A DNA stretch of 46,009 nucleotides from an uncultured Opitutia bacterium (GTDB taxonomy: Bacteria; Verrucomicrobiota; Verrucomicrobiia; Opitutales; Opitutaceae): the NCBI GenBank assembly GCA_903919985.1, contig CAIXKG010000030.1, positions 1-46,009 of the forward strand, read 5' to 3'. Both the position numbers and the translations under genes were made by a program. The notes below the pieces were generated by a model that was not told where the DNA came from, did no database searches, and saw only the letters and a list, made by a program, of their open reading frames with translations. Below are positions 1 through 8,860 of the stretch, in pieces (position 1 is the stretch's first letter; the number at the start of each line of letters is the position of its first letter).

Positions 1-174
1 AACAAAGTTTTCCGGCCGGCGAGCGCCAAGATCGACCGCGACGCCTTGCTCGTTTCGGCGCCGGACGTGAAGGAGCCCGTGGCCGTGCGCTACGCGTGGA
101 AAAATTCGCCGGAGGCAAATTTATACAACGGGGCGGGGCTACCCGCCGTGCCGTTTCGCTCGGATAATTGGTGA
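1..174 (+). CDS. Sialate O-acetylesterase, C-terminal end (partial)
   Basis: The first reading frame is open from base 1 to a TGA at 172-174 and gives the last 57 residues of a larger protein. The stretch VRYAWKNSPEANLYNG followed by GLPAVPFRSDNW is the usual ending of the SASA-family sialate O-acetylesterases, which remove O-acetyl groups from sialic acids and related sugars and are normally exported. The catalytic Ser-Asp-His residues lie upstream of the window, so activity cannot be judged. The gene converges on the delta-60 gene, with a strong inverted repeat between the two stops. The family call rests on this short tail only. Confidence 0.75.
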   Translation, partial: NKVFRPASAKIDRDALLVSAPDVKEPVAVRYAWKNSPEANLYNGAGLPAVPFRSDNW

Positions 175-189
175 GCGTGCGCTTAATTA

Positions 190-220
190 GGTAGAGCGCG
201 TTGGATCAACACGCTCTACC
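190..220. repeat. Strong inverted repeat between convergent genes, probable bidirectional terminator
   Basis: GGTAGAGCG at 190-198 pairs with CGCTCTACC at 212-220. After one mismatch, GTTG pairs with CAAC around a GAT loop, giving a 13-pair stem with a single mismatch. It lies exactly between two convergent stop codons (174 and 228). It has no long T-run on either side. The outer arm resembles the palindromic repeats at 10350, 13211 and 29418, so it may be a diverged member of that family recruited as a transcript end. Confidence 0.6.
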
Positions 221-227
221 TGCCGCG

Positions 228-3200
228 TTACGGCGCAGCGTAGATGTCGGCGAGCGCTTCACCGCCGGCACTGTTCGGAGCCGCGGTGATTTCAAACGTG
301 TAGCCGCCCGGAGCGAGGGTGAGCAACAGCGCCGCATCCTTGCTACCGGCCTCAAGCGCAAATGCTCCCGTGGCCACAGCGGCCGCGGCGACGTCGGTGC
401 CACTCCAGTCGTTGCTCGTCGCGATCAAGCGGCCGGATGCATCGTAAACTTTGAGGACCGGATCCGCGAGGGCGTTCGCCACGTTGAATTTCGTGAGACC
501 GGGACCGACACCGCGGACCAAGACCTTTTGTGTGCCGGAGGCATCGGTGGCGGTGATGACAAAGCCGCCGACCAACGGGCTGCCGGGCGCCACGGGAGCG
601 CGCGCGGAGAGATTGCGGAAACGCGGCGTCAATGTTGTGCCGTTCGCATCGTAGATTTCCGTGAGCAGGGCGCCGCCGCGAGCATCGGCGTTGGTGACGA
701 GTGCCGTATAACCACCGGGGGCGAGGTTGAGCAGCAGCGCTGCATCCTTGCTGTTTGCGGCGAGGGGGAATGCTCCCGTGGCGACGCTGGCCGACGAAAT
801 ATCGGAGCCGCTCCAGTCGTTGTTGGACGTTACGAGCGCTCCGGCGGCATCATAAATCCGCAGCACCGGATCGGTTAGTACACCACTGACGCCGAAGGCG
901 CTTAGACCGGGGCCGATGGCGCGGATGAGTACCGTGCCACCTGTGCTGACGAAGCCGGTGATTGCCGTTCCATTTGTGCCCACTTGGGCGAGGGCTGAAA
1001 GATTGATGAGTCGGATCGACTGGCCGCTGGCTGCACTGCCGGTGCCGCCGATGTTCAAGAGCAACGCGGCGCTCACGTTGCCGCCGGCGTTGGTCGCAGT
1101 AACCACGACATTGTAGGTTCCGGTTTCAGTTGGCGTACCCGTGATGACACCGGTTGCCGCATCGATCTTAAGGCCGGCTGGCAGGCCGGCGGCGGTGTAG
1201 GCGGCGGCTTTTCCGTTGGATGCCGCGTAACGAAAAGCCTGATCGGCAACAGCGCCCACGACTACATCGGTGCCAAATATCGGAGTTTGCGCGAAGTTAA
1301 AGATCTGCTCGCTGCGGACGAGTCCCGCCGAGGTATTTTTCGAGGTCGGCGCTGAGCCCAGAGCGCGAACATAAAACGTGCTGTCGGCCGCCAAGCTGAG
1401 CCCCGTGAGTTGCCAATTTGAAGTAACACCGACGCGCGTCGCGGCGCCGAGCAGAGTCCAGGTAATCGCATCCGTGGAAATTTCAAAACGGGCCGCGGAA
1501 AGTTCCGCCCCTCCACCGGTGCGCGTCCACGTGAGCGTCGTCCGATTCGAGGATGCGCTGATGAGTTGAGCTGCAGCGGCGTTGCCCACCGCGAGGCGAG
1601 CAAGGCGGAAACGGGACTGGCCGGTAACCGCGTTAAAAGCACCGCCGAGCACCACCCCGCCTTCAGGCTGCAAGGCGACGGCGAATACAGATCCGTCGGC
1701 GTTGGGATCGAACGACGCATCGAGACTGCCGTCGGCGTTTAAACGCGCGACGTTGTTACGACCAACGCCCGAAACGCTGGTGAACGTGCCGCCGAGAATG
1801 ATCTTCCCGTCGACCGACGCGACGATCGAGAAGACCGTGCCGTTCACATTCGGGTTGAAACTCGCGTCCACCGAACCGTCGGCATTGAGCCGGGCGAGCC
1901 GGTTACGGGTCTGCCCGCCGAGTGAAGTGAATGAACCAGCCACGACGATCTGCCCGTTGGGACGGAGCAAAAGGGCGTTGATCTGGCCGTTCGCCTGCGG
2001 ATTGAAGCTGGCCTCGATCGAACCGTCGGCGTTGACGCGGGCGAGATTGGAGCGCGCCGTGCCGGTGATCGCAGTAAAGGCGCCGCCGACGACGAGCCTG
2101 CCGTCGGATTGGAGCGCGAGGGCGTTAACGGTGCCGGTGACGTCCGCGTTGAATGTCGCATCCAACACGCCATCGGTCGTGACGCGCGCCAGACGGTTTC
2201 GCGGCAGACCGGCGATGGCCGTGAAGCTGCCGCCGACAATGAGTTTGGTGTCGGGCTGCTGCACAATGGCGTTCACCGCACCGTTGGGATTGGGCGCAAA
2301 TCCGGGCACGGCACTACCGGCTCCGTCCAGCTGAGCCAGATACGCGAGGCTGGTGCCGCCAATGTTTTTGAAATTTCCGCCTACGATCAGATTGGCATCC
2401 GAGGTCAAGCTGGTGAACGAACCGCCCGCCAGCACGCTGCCATCCGCCAGCGAGGCGATGGCGAGAACATCGCCAGCGGGACTCGGATTAAAACCGGTGT
2501 TAAGGGCGCCATCGCTTCCGACCAGGGCGATATGACTGCGCGCTACCGGATAAAAACTACTCCCGGGCTGGAGAGCCGTGAACGTGCCGCCGAGCAGGAT
2601 GGAGCCGTCGGACGAGACGGCGACCGCGCGTACGGCGTTGTTCGGAGACGGATTGAAATTGGAATCGACGCTACCGTTCGTGTTCAAGCGGGCGATGTAA
2701 CTCCGGACGAAGGCGCCGCCGTTGGCCGGTTGAAGGAGGCCAAATGCTCCGCCGATCACGGGCTTATTATCGTAGGACTGCAGCGCGATCGCATAGACCG
2801 CCGCATTGGCATTCGGGTCGAACTCGGTGTCGAGCGTCGCATCGGTATTCAACCGCGCGATGAAATTACGGGTCGTCGCCGTAGTCGCAGAGTTGGGCTG
2901 AAACGAATTAAAGTCGCCACCGACGATCAGTTTTCCATCGGCCGGCTGGATGACTAGGGCGCGAACCAAGGCGCTTGGGGTGGGATTGTAAGCGGTGTCT
3001 AGCGTGCCATCGGTGTTAAGGCGGGCGAGAAAGCTGCGGGCGGTCGTGGTGCTCGCGCCATTGGGTTGAAAGGTGGTGAAGGCGCCACCGACGATGACTT
3101 TTCCGTCGGACTGGATGGCGAGGGCGTAGACCACATCGCCCGCGTAAGGATTATAGCCCGTGTCGACGGACCCATCGGTGTTCAACCGCGCGATCCGGTA

Positions 3201-6110
3201 ACGCGTCGCGCCGCCGACGGAATCGAAACTGCCGCCGATGACGAGTTTACCGTCGGACTGGAGCGCGATGGCGTTGACCTCTCCCGCGGGGCTGGGATTG
3301 AACGTCGGATCGAAGGTACCATCGGTCTTCAGTCGCAGGAGATAATTTCCCGTCGTACCGGCCTTGTTGGTGAAATTACCCGCGACGATTATCTTGCCGT
3401 CAGCCTGCGCCAACACGGCATTGATCTGGCCCGAAAGCTGAGCGACAGCGGAATTCTTGAAGCTCGCGCGCAAGGTGCTGTCGGGGTTGAACCAGGCGAA
3501 AACGTTCGCCGTCGGCACCGATGTCCGCGAGGGCTGCACCAGCACGGTGGAGACCGGTCCGTCGGCGTTCGGCAGGAATGTCGCGTCGGCATCGCCGCCA
3601 GTCCCAAAGCGCGCTAGATTCGAGCTCCTCGATCCAGAAAAATTATTGAAACCGCCCGCCACGATCAGTTTGCCGTCGGACTGGGTCGCCACGACTTCGA
3701 TCGATCCGGCACTTTGCGTGGTCACGCTCGGATCAAAACTCGCGTCGACCGTGCCGTCGCTGTTGAGCCGAACGATGCGGTTGCGAGCCAAGACCAAATC
3801 TTTCCCGGCGGGCTTCAGCGAAGTGAAACCGCCGCCCATGATAATTTTCCCCGATGCAAGATAGACTACGGTCGCCACCTGCCCACCGGCGTTGGGATCG
3901 AAACCAGTATCGACCGTGCCATCAACATTGAGGCGGGCGATGCGATTGCGGATCGCATTTTTGGCGACGTCATCGCCCGGCCGCAGGAACGAGAAAAGTC
4001 CACCGACCAACACCTTGCCGTCGGCTTGCAGTGCCAGTGATGCGACCGTATCACTGGCCCGGGGATTATAGCCCGTGTCGAGTGTGCCGTCCGCATTAAG
4101 CCGGGCAATATAGTAACGAATTACGCCCGCGCCGCCCTTTGGATTAAGCACGACGAAGGATCCGCCGATCACGATTTTGCCGTCCGCCTGTACCACTTGG
4201 GTCAGCACCGCTCCGTTAGGCTGGGGATCGAACGTGGTATCAACCGTACCGTCGGTGTTCAACCGGGCCATATTGGTCCGCGCGACGCCGGTGCCGCCGT
4301 TTGGCGTGAAGCCGTTGAAGCTACCGCCGACCAGAATTTTTTGGTCGCTTTGCAGCGTGATCACGTTCGGCGCGGAGTCCGAGTTGGGATCGAAGGTCGT
4401 GTCGACTGCCCCAGCCGCGGTGAGGCGTGCGAGGTGATTTCGCACGACTGAAGACCCGCCTTCGGGGGATAGCGACGTGAAGGCTCCAGCAAGAAGAATT
4501 TTGCCGTCCGTCTGGATGGCCAGCGAGTTCACCTGGTTGGTGGGTGACGGGTTGAAGGTATTGTCGAGCGATCCATCCGCGTTGAGGCGCGCGAGATAAT
4601 TGCGCGTCACACCGCCAATATTCGTGAACGTGCCGCCGATCAGGATTTTTTGGTCGGACTGGATCCCAATCGTCTGGACCGGGGCGTTGAGCGCGGGACT
4701 AAAGGAACCGTCGACGGTTCCGTCCGTGTTCAGCCGGGCAATATAGTTGCGCGTCAATCCGCCCATGAGCGTGAAAGTGCCGCCGACGACGACCTTCCCG
4801 TCACTTTGCACCGCCTGAACGAGCACCAAGCCGCTGGCGGCCGGATCGAGCGCCGTGTCAGGCGAACCATCAATGTTGAGCCGCGCGACGCGATTGCGGT
4901 TTACCGGCACCGTACCGACGGCGGCCGCTCGCAACTGCGTAAACGCACCACCCACGACCACGCGGCCGTCGGTTTGAAGCGCGATCGCGTTGACGGCGGC
5001 GTTAGACAAAGTCTGAAAGCTGAGGTCCACGGTGCCGTCCGCATTGAGTCGCGCCACGAAGGAACGGCTCACGGTCGCTCCACCATTCGGAACCAGCTGC
5101 GTGAAATTTCCGCCGACGAGCAACCGGCCGTCTGGTTGCAAGGCAAACGCCGAGACTTGGGCGTTCGCATTCGGCGAGTAAAAAGCGTCGAGCGAACCGT
5201 CGGGATTGAGCCGGGCGATGCGGCTGCGCGAAATCGCGGCATCGCTGCCGGTCGGCTGAAGACCGCCGAAATTTCCGCCAAGCAAGATCGCTCCGTCGAC
5301 CTGGACTGCGATGGCCCTAACCGTGTTGTCTGGCTTGGGATCGAACTCCGTATCAACGGTGCCGCTGGGATTCAACCGCGCAAGGTAACGACGCGTAGTC
5401 GCCGAGGAGTCTCCGGCTGGTTGAAACGACGTGAAGCTGCCACCGAGAATGATTTTGCCGTCGCGTTGAACCGCCAGACTCAACACCGCCGCGCTCGCGT
5501 TAGGATCATAAGTAGTATCCAGCGCCCCATTGGCGGAGAGCCGCGCAATACGATTGCGGGTCACGCCGCCGACCGTCGTGAAGGCACCGCCGATCACGAT
5601 CCGGTCATCCGGCAACACGATCAAAGCATACACCTCGGGCGCGAGCCCGCCGGCGAGATCGACGTTGAAAGAGGAATCGACCGTGCCGTCCGTGTTGAGG
5701 CGGGCGATGCGATTGCGCGTCACGCCACCGACACTCGTAAATGCCCCTGCAACGATGATCTTACCCGCATTAGCGCCCGCGGATTGGAGCGCCATGGCGT
5801 AGACCTGACCGTTGGCGTTCGGATTAAAATCGAAATCCAGCGAGCCGTCGGTGTTCACGCGAGCGAGGGCGTTGCGGTCCACATTGTCCGATGCGCCGTT
5901 CGGCCGCAGCGTCGTGAATGAGCCCCCGAGCACAATCTTCCCGTCGCGTTGCGCCAAGGCCACGTTGACCACGCCATTGGCGTTGGGGTCAAAGCCGTCG
6001 CCCGCCGAGGGCTGGTTGAGCTGCCCCAAAAGCGCAGAGCCCAGCGAGGCGAAAATCGTGACGGCGAACAGGCGGACTTGCCAGAGACGGGAAGACAATG
6101 AGAACAACAT
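228..6110 (-). CDS. Giant secreted delta-60 repeat (DUF5122 beta-propeller) protein
   Basis: About 1960 residues. The chosen ATG at 6110 gives a normal signal peptide: Arg-containing n-region, LFAVTIFASLGSALLG core, cleavage near Gln-30. A GTG at 6173 would add 21 residues ahead of it and is less likely. From about residue 15 after cleavage onward there are some 28 delta-60 units, each carrying variants of DGKIVLGGSFT followed by RNRIARLNTDGTVD. Then come a fibronectin-like segment, a putative-Ig (He_PIG) domain with the GLPAGLKIDAATGVITGTP signature, and two ~125-residue copies of a domain containing TDPVLRIYDAAG and SNNDWSG. The delta-60 units are predicted to build beta-propellers. One unit is collapsed near 2370-2440. 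Ligand and function are unknown; no sortase or membrane anchor is visible. No Shine-Dalgarno motif precedes either start. Confidence 0.9.
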   Translation of the reverse strand: MLFSLSSRLWQVRLFAVTIFASLGSALLGQLNQPSAGDGFDPNANGVVNVALAQRDGKIVLGGSFTTLRPNGASDNVDRNALARVNTDGSLDFDFNPNANGQVYAMALQSAGANAGKIIVAGAFTSVGGVTRNRIARLNTDGTVDSSFNVDLAGGLAPEVYALIVLPDDRIVIGGAFTTVGGVTRNRIARLSANGALDTTYDPNASAAVLSLAVQRDGKIILGGSFTSFQPAGDSSATTRRYLARLNPSGTVDTEFDPKPDNTVRAIAVQVDGAILLGGNFGGLQPTGSDAAISRSRIARLNPDGSLDAFYSPNANAQVSAFALQPDGRLLVGGNFTQLVPNGGATVSRSFVARLNADGTVDLSFQTLSNAAVNAIALQTDGRVVVGGAFTQLRAAAVGTVPVNRNRVARLNIDGSPDTALDPAASGLVLVQAVQSDGKVVVGGTFTLMGGLTRNYIARLNTDGTVDGSFSPALNAPVQTIGIQSDQKILIGGTFTNIGGVTRNYLARLNADGSLDNTFNPSPTNQVNSLAIQTDGKILLAGAFTSLSPEGGSSVVRNHLARLTAAGAVDTTFDPNSDSAPNVITLQSDQKILVGGSFNGFTPNGGTGVARTNMARLNTDGTVDTTFDPQPNGAVLTQVVQADGKIVIGGSFVVLNPKGGAGVIRYYIARLNADGTLDTGYNPRASDTVASLALQADGKVLVGGLFSFLRPGDDVAKNAIRNRIARLNVDGTVDTGFDPNAGGQVATVVYLASGKIIMGGGFTSLKPAGKDLVLARNRIVRLNSDGTVDASFDPSVTTQSAGSIEVVATQSDGKLIVAGGFNNFSGSRSSNLARFGTGGDADATFLPNADGPVSTVLVQPSRTSVPTANVFAWFNPDSTLRASFKNSAVAQLSGQINAVLAQADGKIIVAGNFTNKAGTTGNYLLRLKTDGTFDPTFNPSPAGEVNAIALQSDGKLVIGGSFDSVGGATRYRIARLNTDGSVDTGYNPYAGDVVYALAIQSDGKVIVGGAFTTFQPNGASTTTARSFLARLNTDGTLDTAYNPTPSALVRALVIQPADGKLIVGGDFNSFQPNSATTATTRNFIARLNTDATLDTEFDPNANAAVYAIALQSYDNKPVIGGAFGLLQPANGGAFVRSYIARLNTNGSVDSNFNPSPNNAVRAVAVSSDGSILLGGTFTALQPGSSFYPVARSHIALVGSDGALNTGFNPSPAGDVLAIASLADGSVLAGGSFTSLTSDANLIVGGNFKNIGGTSLAYLAQLDGAGSAVPGFAPNPNGAVNAIVQQPDTKLIVGGSFTAIAGLPRNRLARVTTDGVLDATFNADVTGTVNALALQSDGRLVVGGAFTAITGTARSNLARVNADGSIEASFNPQANGQINALLLRPNGQIVVAGSFTSLGGQTRNRLARLNADGSVDASFNPNVNGTVFSIVASVDGKIILGGTFTSVSGVGRNNVARLNADGSLDASFDPNADGSVFAVALQPEGGVVLGGAFNAVTGQSRFRLARLAVGNAAAAQLISASSNRTTLTWTRTGGGAELSAARFEISTDAITWTLLGAATRVGVTSNWQLTGLSLAADSTFYVRALGSAPTSKNTSAGLVRSEQIFNFAQTPIFGTDVVVGAVADQAFRYAASNGKAAAYTAAGLPAGLKIDAATGVITGTPTETGTYNVVVTATNAGGNVSAALLLNIGGTGSAASGQSIRLINLSALAQVGTNGTAITGFVSTGGTVLIRAIGPGLSAFGVSGVLTDPVLRIYDAAGALVTSNNDWSGSDISSASVATGAFPLAANSKDAALLLNLAPGGYTALVTNADARGGALLTEIYDANGTTLTPRFRNLSARAPVAPGSPLVGGFVITATDASGTQKVLVRGVGPGLTKFNVANALADPVLKVYDASGRLIATSNDWSGTDVAAAAVATGAFALEAGSKDAALLLTLAPGGYTFEITAAPNSAGGEALADIYAAP
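1585..6010 (-). repeat. Tandem array of about 28 coding repeats (~150-170 bp unit)
   Basis: This is the DNA that encodes the delta-60 units. Each unit restarts with a codon series for (A)RLNxDGxxD and a GG-S/A-F-T turn. Units vary by short linker insertions such as LQPNGAS, so unit length changes from about 50 to 57 codons. Sequence identity between neighbours is high enough to permit recombination, and the long open frames on the opposite strand here are by-products of the repeat composition rather than genes. Confidence 0.85.
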
Positions 6111-6173
6111 GAGAAAGGTCAGCGGTGGGCGAAAACGGAAAATGGGTCGAAGCCAAGCGACAGCCGCACGCAC

Positions 6174-6937
6174 GAAAGGGCTTGGAACCCACCCGGCGAG
6201 ACGACCGTTGCAACAGCAAGGACGGACACATTTTAGTCCCCGCGGCCTCGGCGCAAGTTCCGAAAATCTCCCTTCACGCGGCTCAGCTGGCCGTTGCCCG
6301 CCTCGCCATTCCGCTAAAACCGACGCGCGGCGCCGGCGCTACGCACGTTAACCCGCGCCGCAACGATCGATTCGCGGTTCAGCTGAGTAACGTTATATAT
6401 TGATTAATATAATTTTATAAACGTCGCGGCCCTCGATCTCGCCGCCGGCATTCTCAACGTGAACTTTAAAAACTTTCCTTATCGCTGATCGATCAATCGC
6501 TCCCAGTCGCCGGCCTGAGTACCGCCGCTGCCAACATCCTTCGAAGCGACCGACCGCACCTCTGTCATAAATTTCACCGCCCACGATCGGGTGAAAGCCT
6601 TGGAGGATGAACTCACTGCCCTCGGCCAACAGCCGGCGCGGCCTCAAGGACCGCGTCAAACTGCTTTAGACCCAACGCGCCGCCATTGAGCCCGTTGAAG
6701 CCAGCCTTGTTCCAAATCCCTTCGAGGATTCGCCGCGGCCCACGCTGAACGAACTTTCCCCTCGCCTTCGTGAACGAGCAACGCGCGAAAATCGCTGCCC
6801 AATCGCAGCGCAACCAGCTCCGCGATTCCGGCGGGCTACAAACCACCCGTCGCACCCGAGAACGATTTAAACTTATTGATCCGAAAGCACTGCCCGGCTT
6901 GCGCCTTGCTGATTAGCTGTCCAACGTCCGCTCCACC
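6174..6937. other. Gene-poor spacer with an AT-rich patch
   Basis: I find no convincing gene here. Short frames exist on both strands, but none matches a known family or has consistent codon use. The bases at 6385-6423 are strikingly AT-rich (TTATATATTGATTAATATAA and flanks) in otherwise GC-rich DNA. They lie about 290 bases upstream of the delta-60 start and could hold its promoter, but no clear -10/-35 pair with standard spacing stands out. GGAGG abuts an ATG at 6607 for a 20-codon frame; the spacing of zero makes it unlikely to be a real start. Confidence 0.5.
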
Positions 6938-7447
6938 ATGAAACTTCGCCCCCTGCTCGTTTTGTCTTCATTCCTCACCATGTTTTCCTTCGCCTCCGCC
7001 GATCCTTTGAAGGTCGGCGACACCGCTCCGGTTGTATCCAGTATCACTGACGCTGGCACGACGCTCAACCTCGGTGACGTCTACAAAAAAAACAAATATA
7101 CGCTGGTGTGGTTTTACCCCGCAGCACTCACCGGCGGCTGCACGAAGCAGGGCTGCTCCCTGCGCGACGCCGCGGCCGACCTCGCCAAACAAGGCGTTAC
7201 CATCGTTGGCGTAAGCGTCGATCCGGTCGAAAAACAAAAAGAGTTTAAGGATCTCAATCATTTCCCGTATCCGCTCCTCGCCGACACCGAGAAGAAAGTT
7301 ATTCAAGCCTTCGGCCAAGGCGACCGAGCACGAGCGAGCCGCGAAGCCTATCTCATCAAGGACGGCAAGATCGTCTACAAGGATGTCGGCGTCACCGACA
7401 AGCAGGCCGAGAACATCCTCGCCTACCTCGCCACGGTGAAGAGCTAA
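6938..7447 (+). CDS. Secreted PrxQ/BCP-type peroxiredoxin
   Basis: 169 residues. Residues 1-21 are a signal peptide ending ASA before Asp-22, so the enzyme works outside the cytoplasm. The active site reads PAALTGGCTKQGC: peroxidatic Cys-68 in the PxxxTxxC motif and a second Cys-73 five residues later, the arrangement of the atypical 2-Cys BCP/PrxQ group, where the two form an intramolecular disulfide. It reduces hydroperoxides using a thioredoxin-like donor. The gene stands alone between the 6.2-6.9 kb spacer and a strong terminator at 7478. The family call is secure; the electron donor is not visible. Confidence 0.93.
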   Translation: MKLRPLLVLSSFLTMFSFASADPLKVGDTAPVVSSITDAGTTLNLGDVYKKNKYTLVWFYPAALTGGCTKQGCSLRDAAADLAKQGVTIVGVSVDPVEKQKEFKDLNHFPYPLLADTEKKVIQAFGQGDRARASREAYLIKDGKIVYKDVGVTDKQAENILAYLATVKS

Positions 7448-7477
7448 AGTCCCCGCTCCTCACGCCGCCTAATTTCA

Positions 7478-7505
7478 GCCGGACGTTTCACGCGTCCGGC
7501 TTTTT
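7478..7505 (+). terminator. Rho-independent terminator of the peroxiredoxin gene
   Basis: GCCGGACG (7478-7485) pairs perfectly with CGTCCGGC (7493-7500) across a seven-base loop and is followed by TTTTT (7501-7505). It starts 30 bases after the peroxiredoxin stop. Confidence 0.9.
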
Positions 7506-7593
7506 CATATCTGCAGCAAAACCATGGATGGATGGCTGAAAGCCATCCATGGCCTTCCCGAACAGGCCAACTACGGTTAGAGCAAACCAGCGG

Positions 7594-8571
7594 CTATAGC
7601 TCGTCGTCGAGCGCGCCAGGCAACGCGGTTGCCGCCGGGTCGCGCCGCACGCGTTCGAGCCAGTCGCGGACCAACGGCTCACGCGCCGCGCCGCCCGCCG
7701 GCCAGGGTGCCGCGACGAGATCGATGACGTGCAACGCGCCGTCCACGCCACGCACGAAATTCCGCGCGTGCAAATCCGCCACGAGATAAGGCTGGGGCTC
7801 GCCGGCGGCGCCAGTCGCCAAGAAAAACAACCTGGGATGATCGCGGTTTGCGCGCAAAAATCTCGAAGGAATCTCGATCAGTCCCGCTGGCAGCACGCGC
7901 GACACGTCGTCGCCCTGCGGGAGCGTTTCACCGATCGTCTGCTTCGCCACCAGAATTCCTTCCGGCGTCACCGCGACGACCTCCGTCGCCATACCGCCGA
8001 GTGCATGCACCAGTAAAAGTTTTTCCATAAGGGCCCGATAATCCCCTAGTCCGGCCTCGGCGCGCAGGATCGTTTCGTCGCCGGGACGAAAAATAAATTC
8101 GCTGCCGATGCGCGAGCCTTCGCGCGGGAGATAAAATTTATACGCCGAGCCGTCCGCCACGGCCGCAAACGCCCATGCCTCGACGCCGCCGCCGATCCGG
8201 CGCAGTCGCGGATTTGTTTCCTCCAGGGGATTTTGATTTTCCGCATCGTCCACCGCAACCGAAGGAAATCCAAAATCCTCCAAGGTCCGCACCGGCAGGA
8301 GAGCGCGCAGTGCGCGAATCGCATCGCCCAGCCTGGCCCACTCGGGGCCCGAGGCTTCCAGCAAACTTACTTCGTCTTCGGCGAGGAGGACGAGATCGCG
8401 GTCCGTTTCTCCCTGATCCGGGCGGAGACCGCATTCGGCTGCCGTCGCGCCGAGGCGAGCGAGCGCCGCCAGTCTTCGCTCGTGATCGTGTTGAAGAGCG
8501 CGTCTTTCTTGAGGCCCCGGGAGGAGGCTTCCGCAGATGAAGGTGGGCTGGCCGGTGAAGTGGTCTTGCAT
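7594..8571 (-). CDS. Protein-kinase-like protein of the polyvalent-protein type
   Basis: 325 residues from ATG 8571; a TTG 15 codons upstream (8616) is less likely. The C-terminal two thirds look like a degenerate kinase fold: AYKFYLP with Lys-145 as a possible ATP-binding lysine, an acidic helix LMEKLLLVH (Glu-183), a hinge-like stretch GILVAKQTIGE, a catalytic-loop-like DLHARN (Asp-266, Asn-271), and HVIDLV with Asp-284 in the DFG place. This pattern is what I know from the kinase domains attached to phage and plasmid polyvalent proteins. Here it stands alone with an N-terminal region of about 120 residues that I do not recognise. GGCGGA just before the ATG is one of the few SD-like motifs in the window. 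Substrate unknown. Confidence 0.6.
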   Translation of the reverse strand: MQDHFTGQPTFICGSLLPGPQERRALQHDHERRLAALARLGATAAECGLRPDQGETDRDLVLLAEDEVSLLEASGPEWARLGDAIRALRALLPVRTLEDFGFPSVAVDDAENQNPLEETNPRLRRIGGGVEAWAFAAVADGSAYKFYLPREGSRIGSEFIFRPGDETILRAEAGLGDYRALMEKLLLVHALGGMATEVVAVTPEGILVAKQTIGETLPQGDDVSRVLPAGLIEIPSRFLRANRDHPRLFFLATGAAGEPQPYLVADLHARNFVRGVDGALHVIDLVAAPWPAGGAAREPLVRDWLERVRRDPAATALPGALDDEL

Positions 8572-8851
8572 GATTCCGCCATACCTCACCGTCCGCCGCA
8601 CGCGCGGGATTGGCAAAGGGTTTTTGCCGACAAGTTGTTCGCAACGGACGGAGGGAGTAACCGCTCATCGGACTTTACCAACGCGCGAATCCTTAAAATT
8701 CCTCTCCAGCTCATCACCCTCAGAACTCACCTTCAGGAGGTTGGTTAGCCCAGCCATTTTCAAAACAACCGCCCGTGATCAGCGGGCCCATTCCTAACGC
8801 GCAGGCCATTAGCCGCCGCCTCTCGAAGATTTCACCGTCGGGAAAATCCGA
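8572..8851. other. Intergenic region framed by an inverted pair of REP-like repeats
   Basis: No gene is supported here. The stretch contains two REP-like copies facing each other (8659-8691 and 8828-8860) plus degenerate pieces of the same repeat between them, such as GATCAGCGGGCC near 8778. It separates two genes on the same strand. Confidence 0.55.
8659..8691 (-). repeat. REP-like repeat, family 1, copy B
   Basis: 33 bases beginning AACCGCTCATCGGA on the plus strand and ending ACGCGCGAATC. Read on the minus strand it is an imperfect hairpin (GATTCGC/..AAGTC) followed by CCGATGAGCGGTT. It aligns without gaps to copy A at 8828 in opposite orientation. Confidence 0.65.
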
Positions 8852-8860
8852 CTAGCGGTT
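8828..8860 (+). repeat. REP-like repeat, family 1, copy A
   Basis: 33 bases: GATTTCACCG, then TCGGGAAAATC as the second arm, then the CCGACTAGCGGTT tail. Its last nine bases are the final two codons and the stop codon of the CorC-type gene (Asn-Arg-stop on the minus strand), so the repeat has become the 3' end of that gene. Confidence 0.65.

Noticed and set aside
201-878. Long open frames antisense to the delta-60 gene
   Set aside because: They recur throughout the array, are rich in Arg/Gly/Asp by codon composition, match no family and lie opposite a clear gene.
6607-6669. GGAGG next to an ATG with a 20-codon frame
   Set aside because: The motif touches the start codon, which is too close for ribosome binding, and the peptide is unremarkable.
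6393-6855. Two frames of 80-88 codons on the minus strand upstream of the peroxiredoxin
   Set aside because: No recognisable sequence, no supported start, and inconsistent codon use; treated as chance frames.
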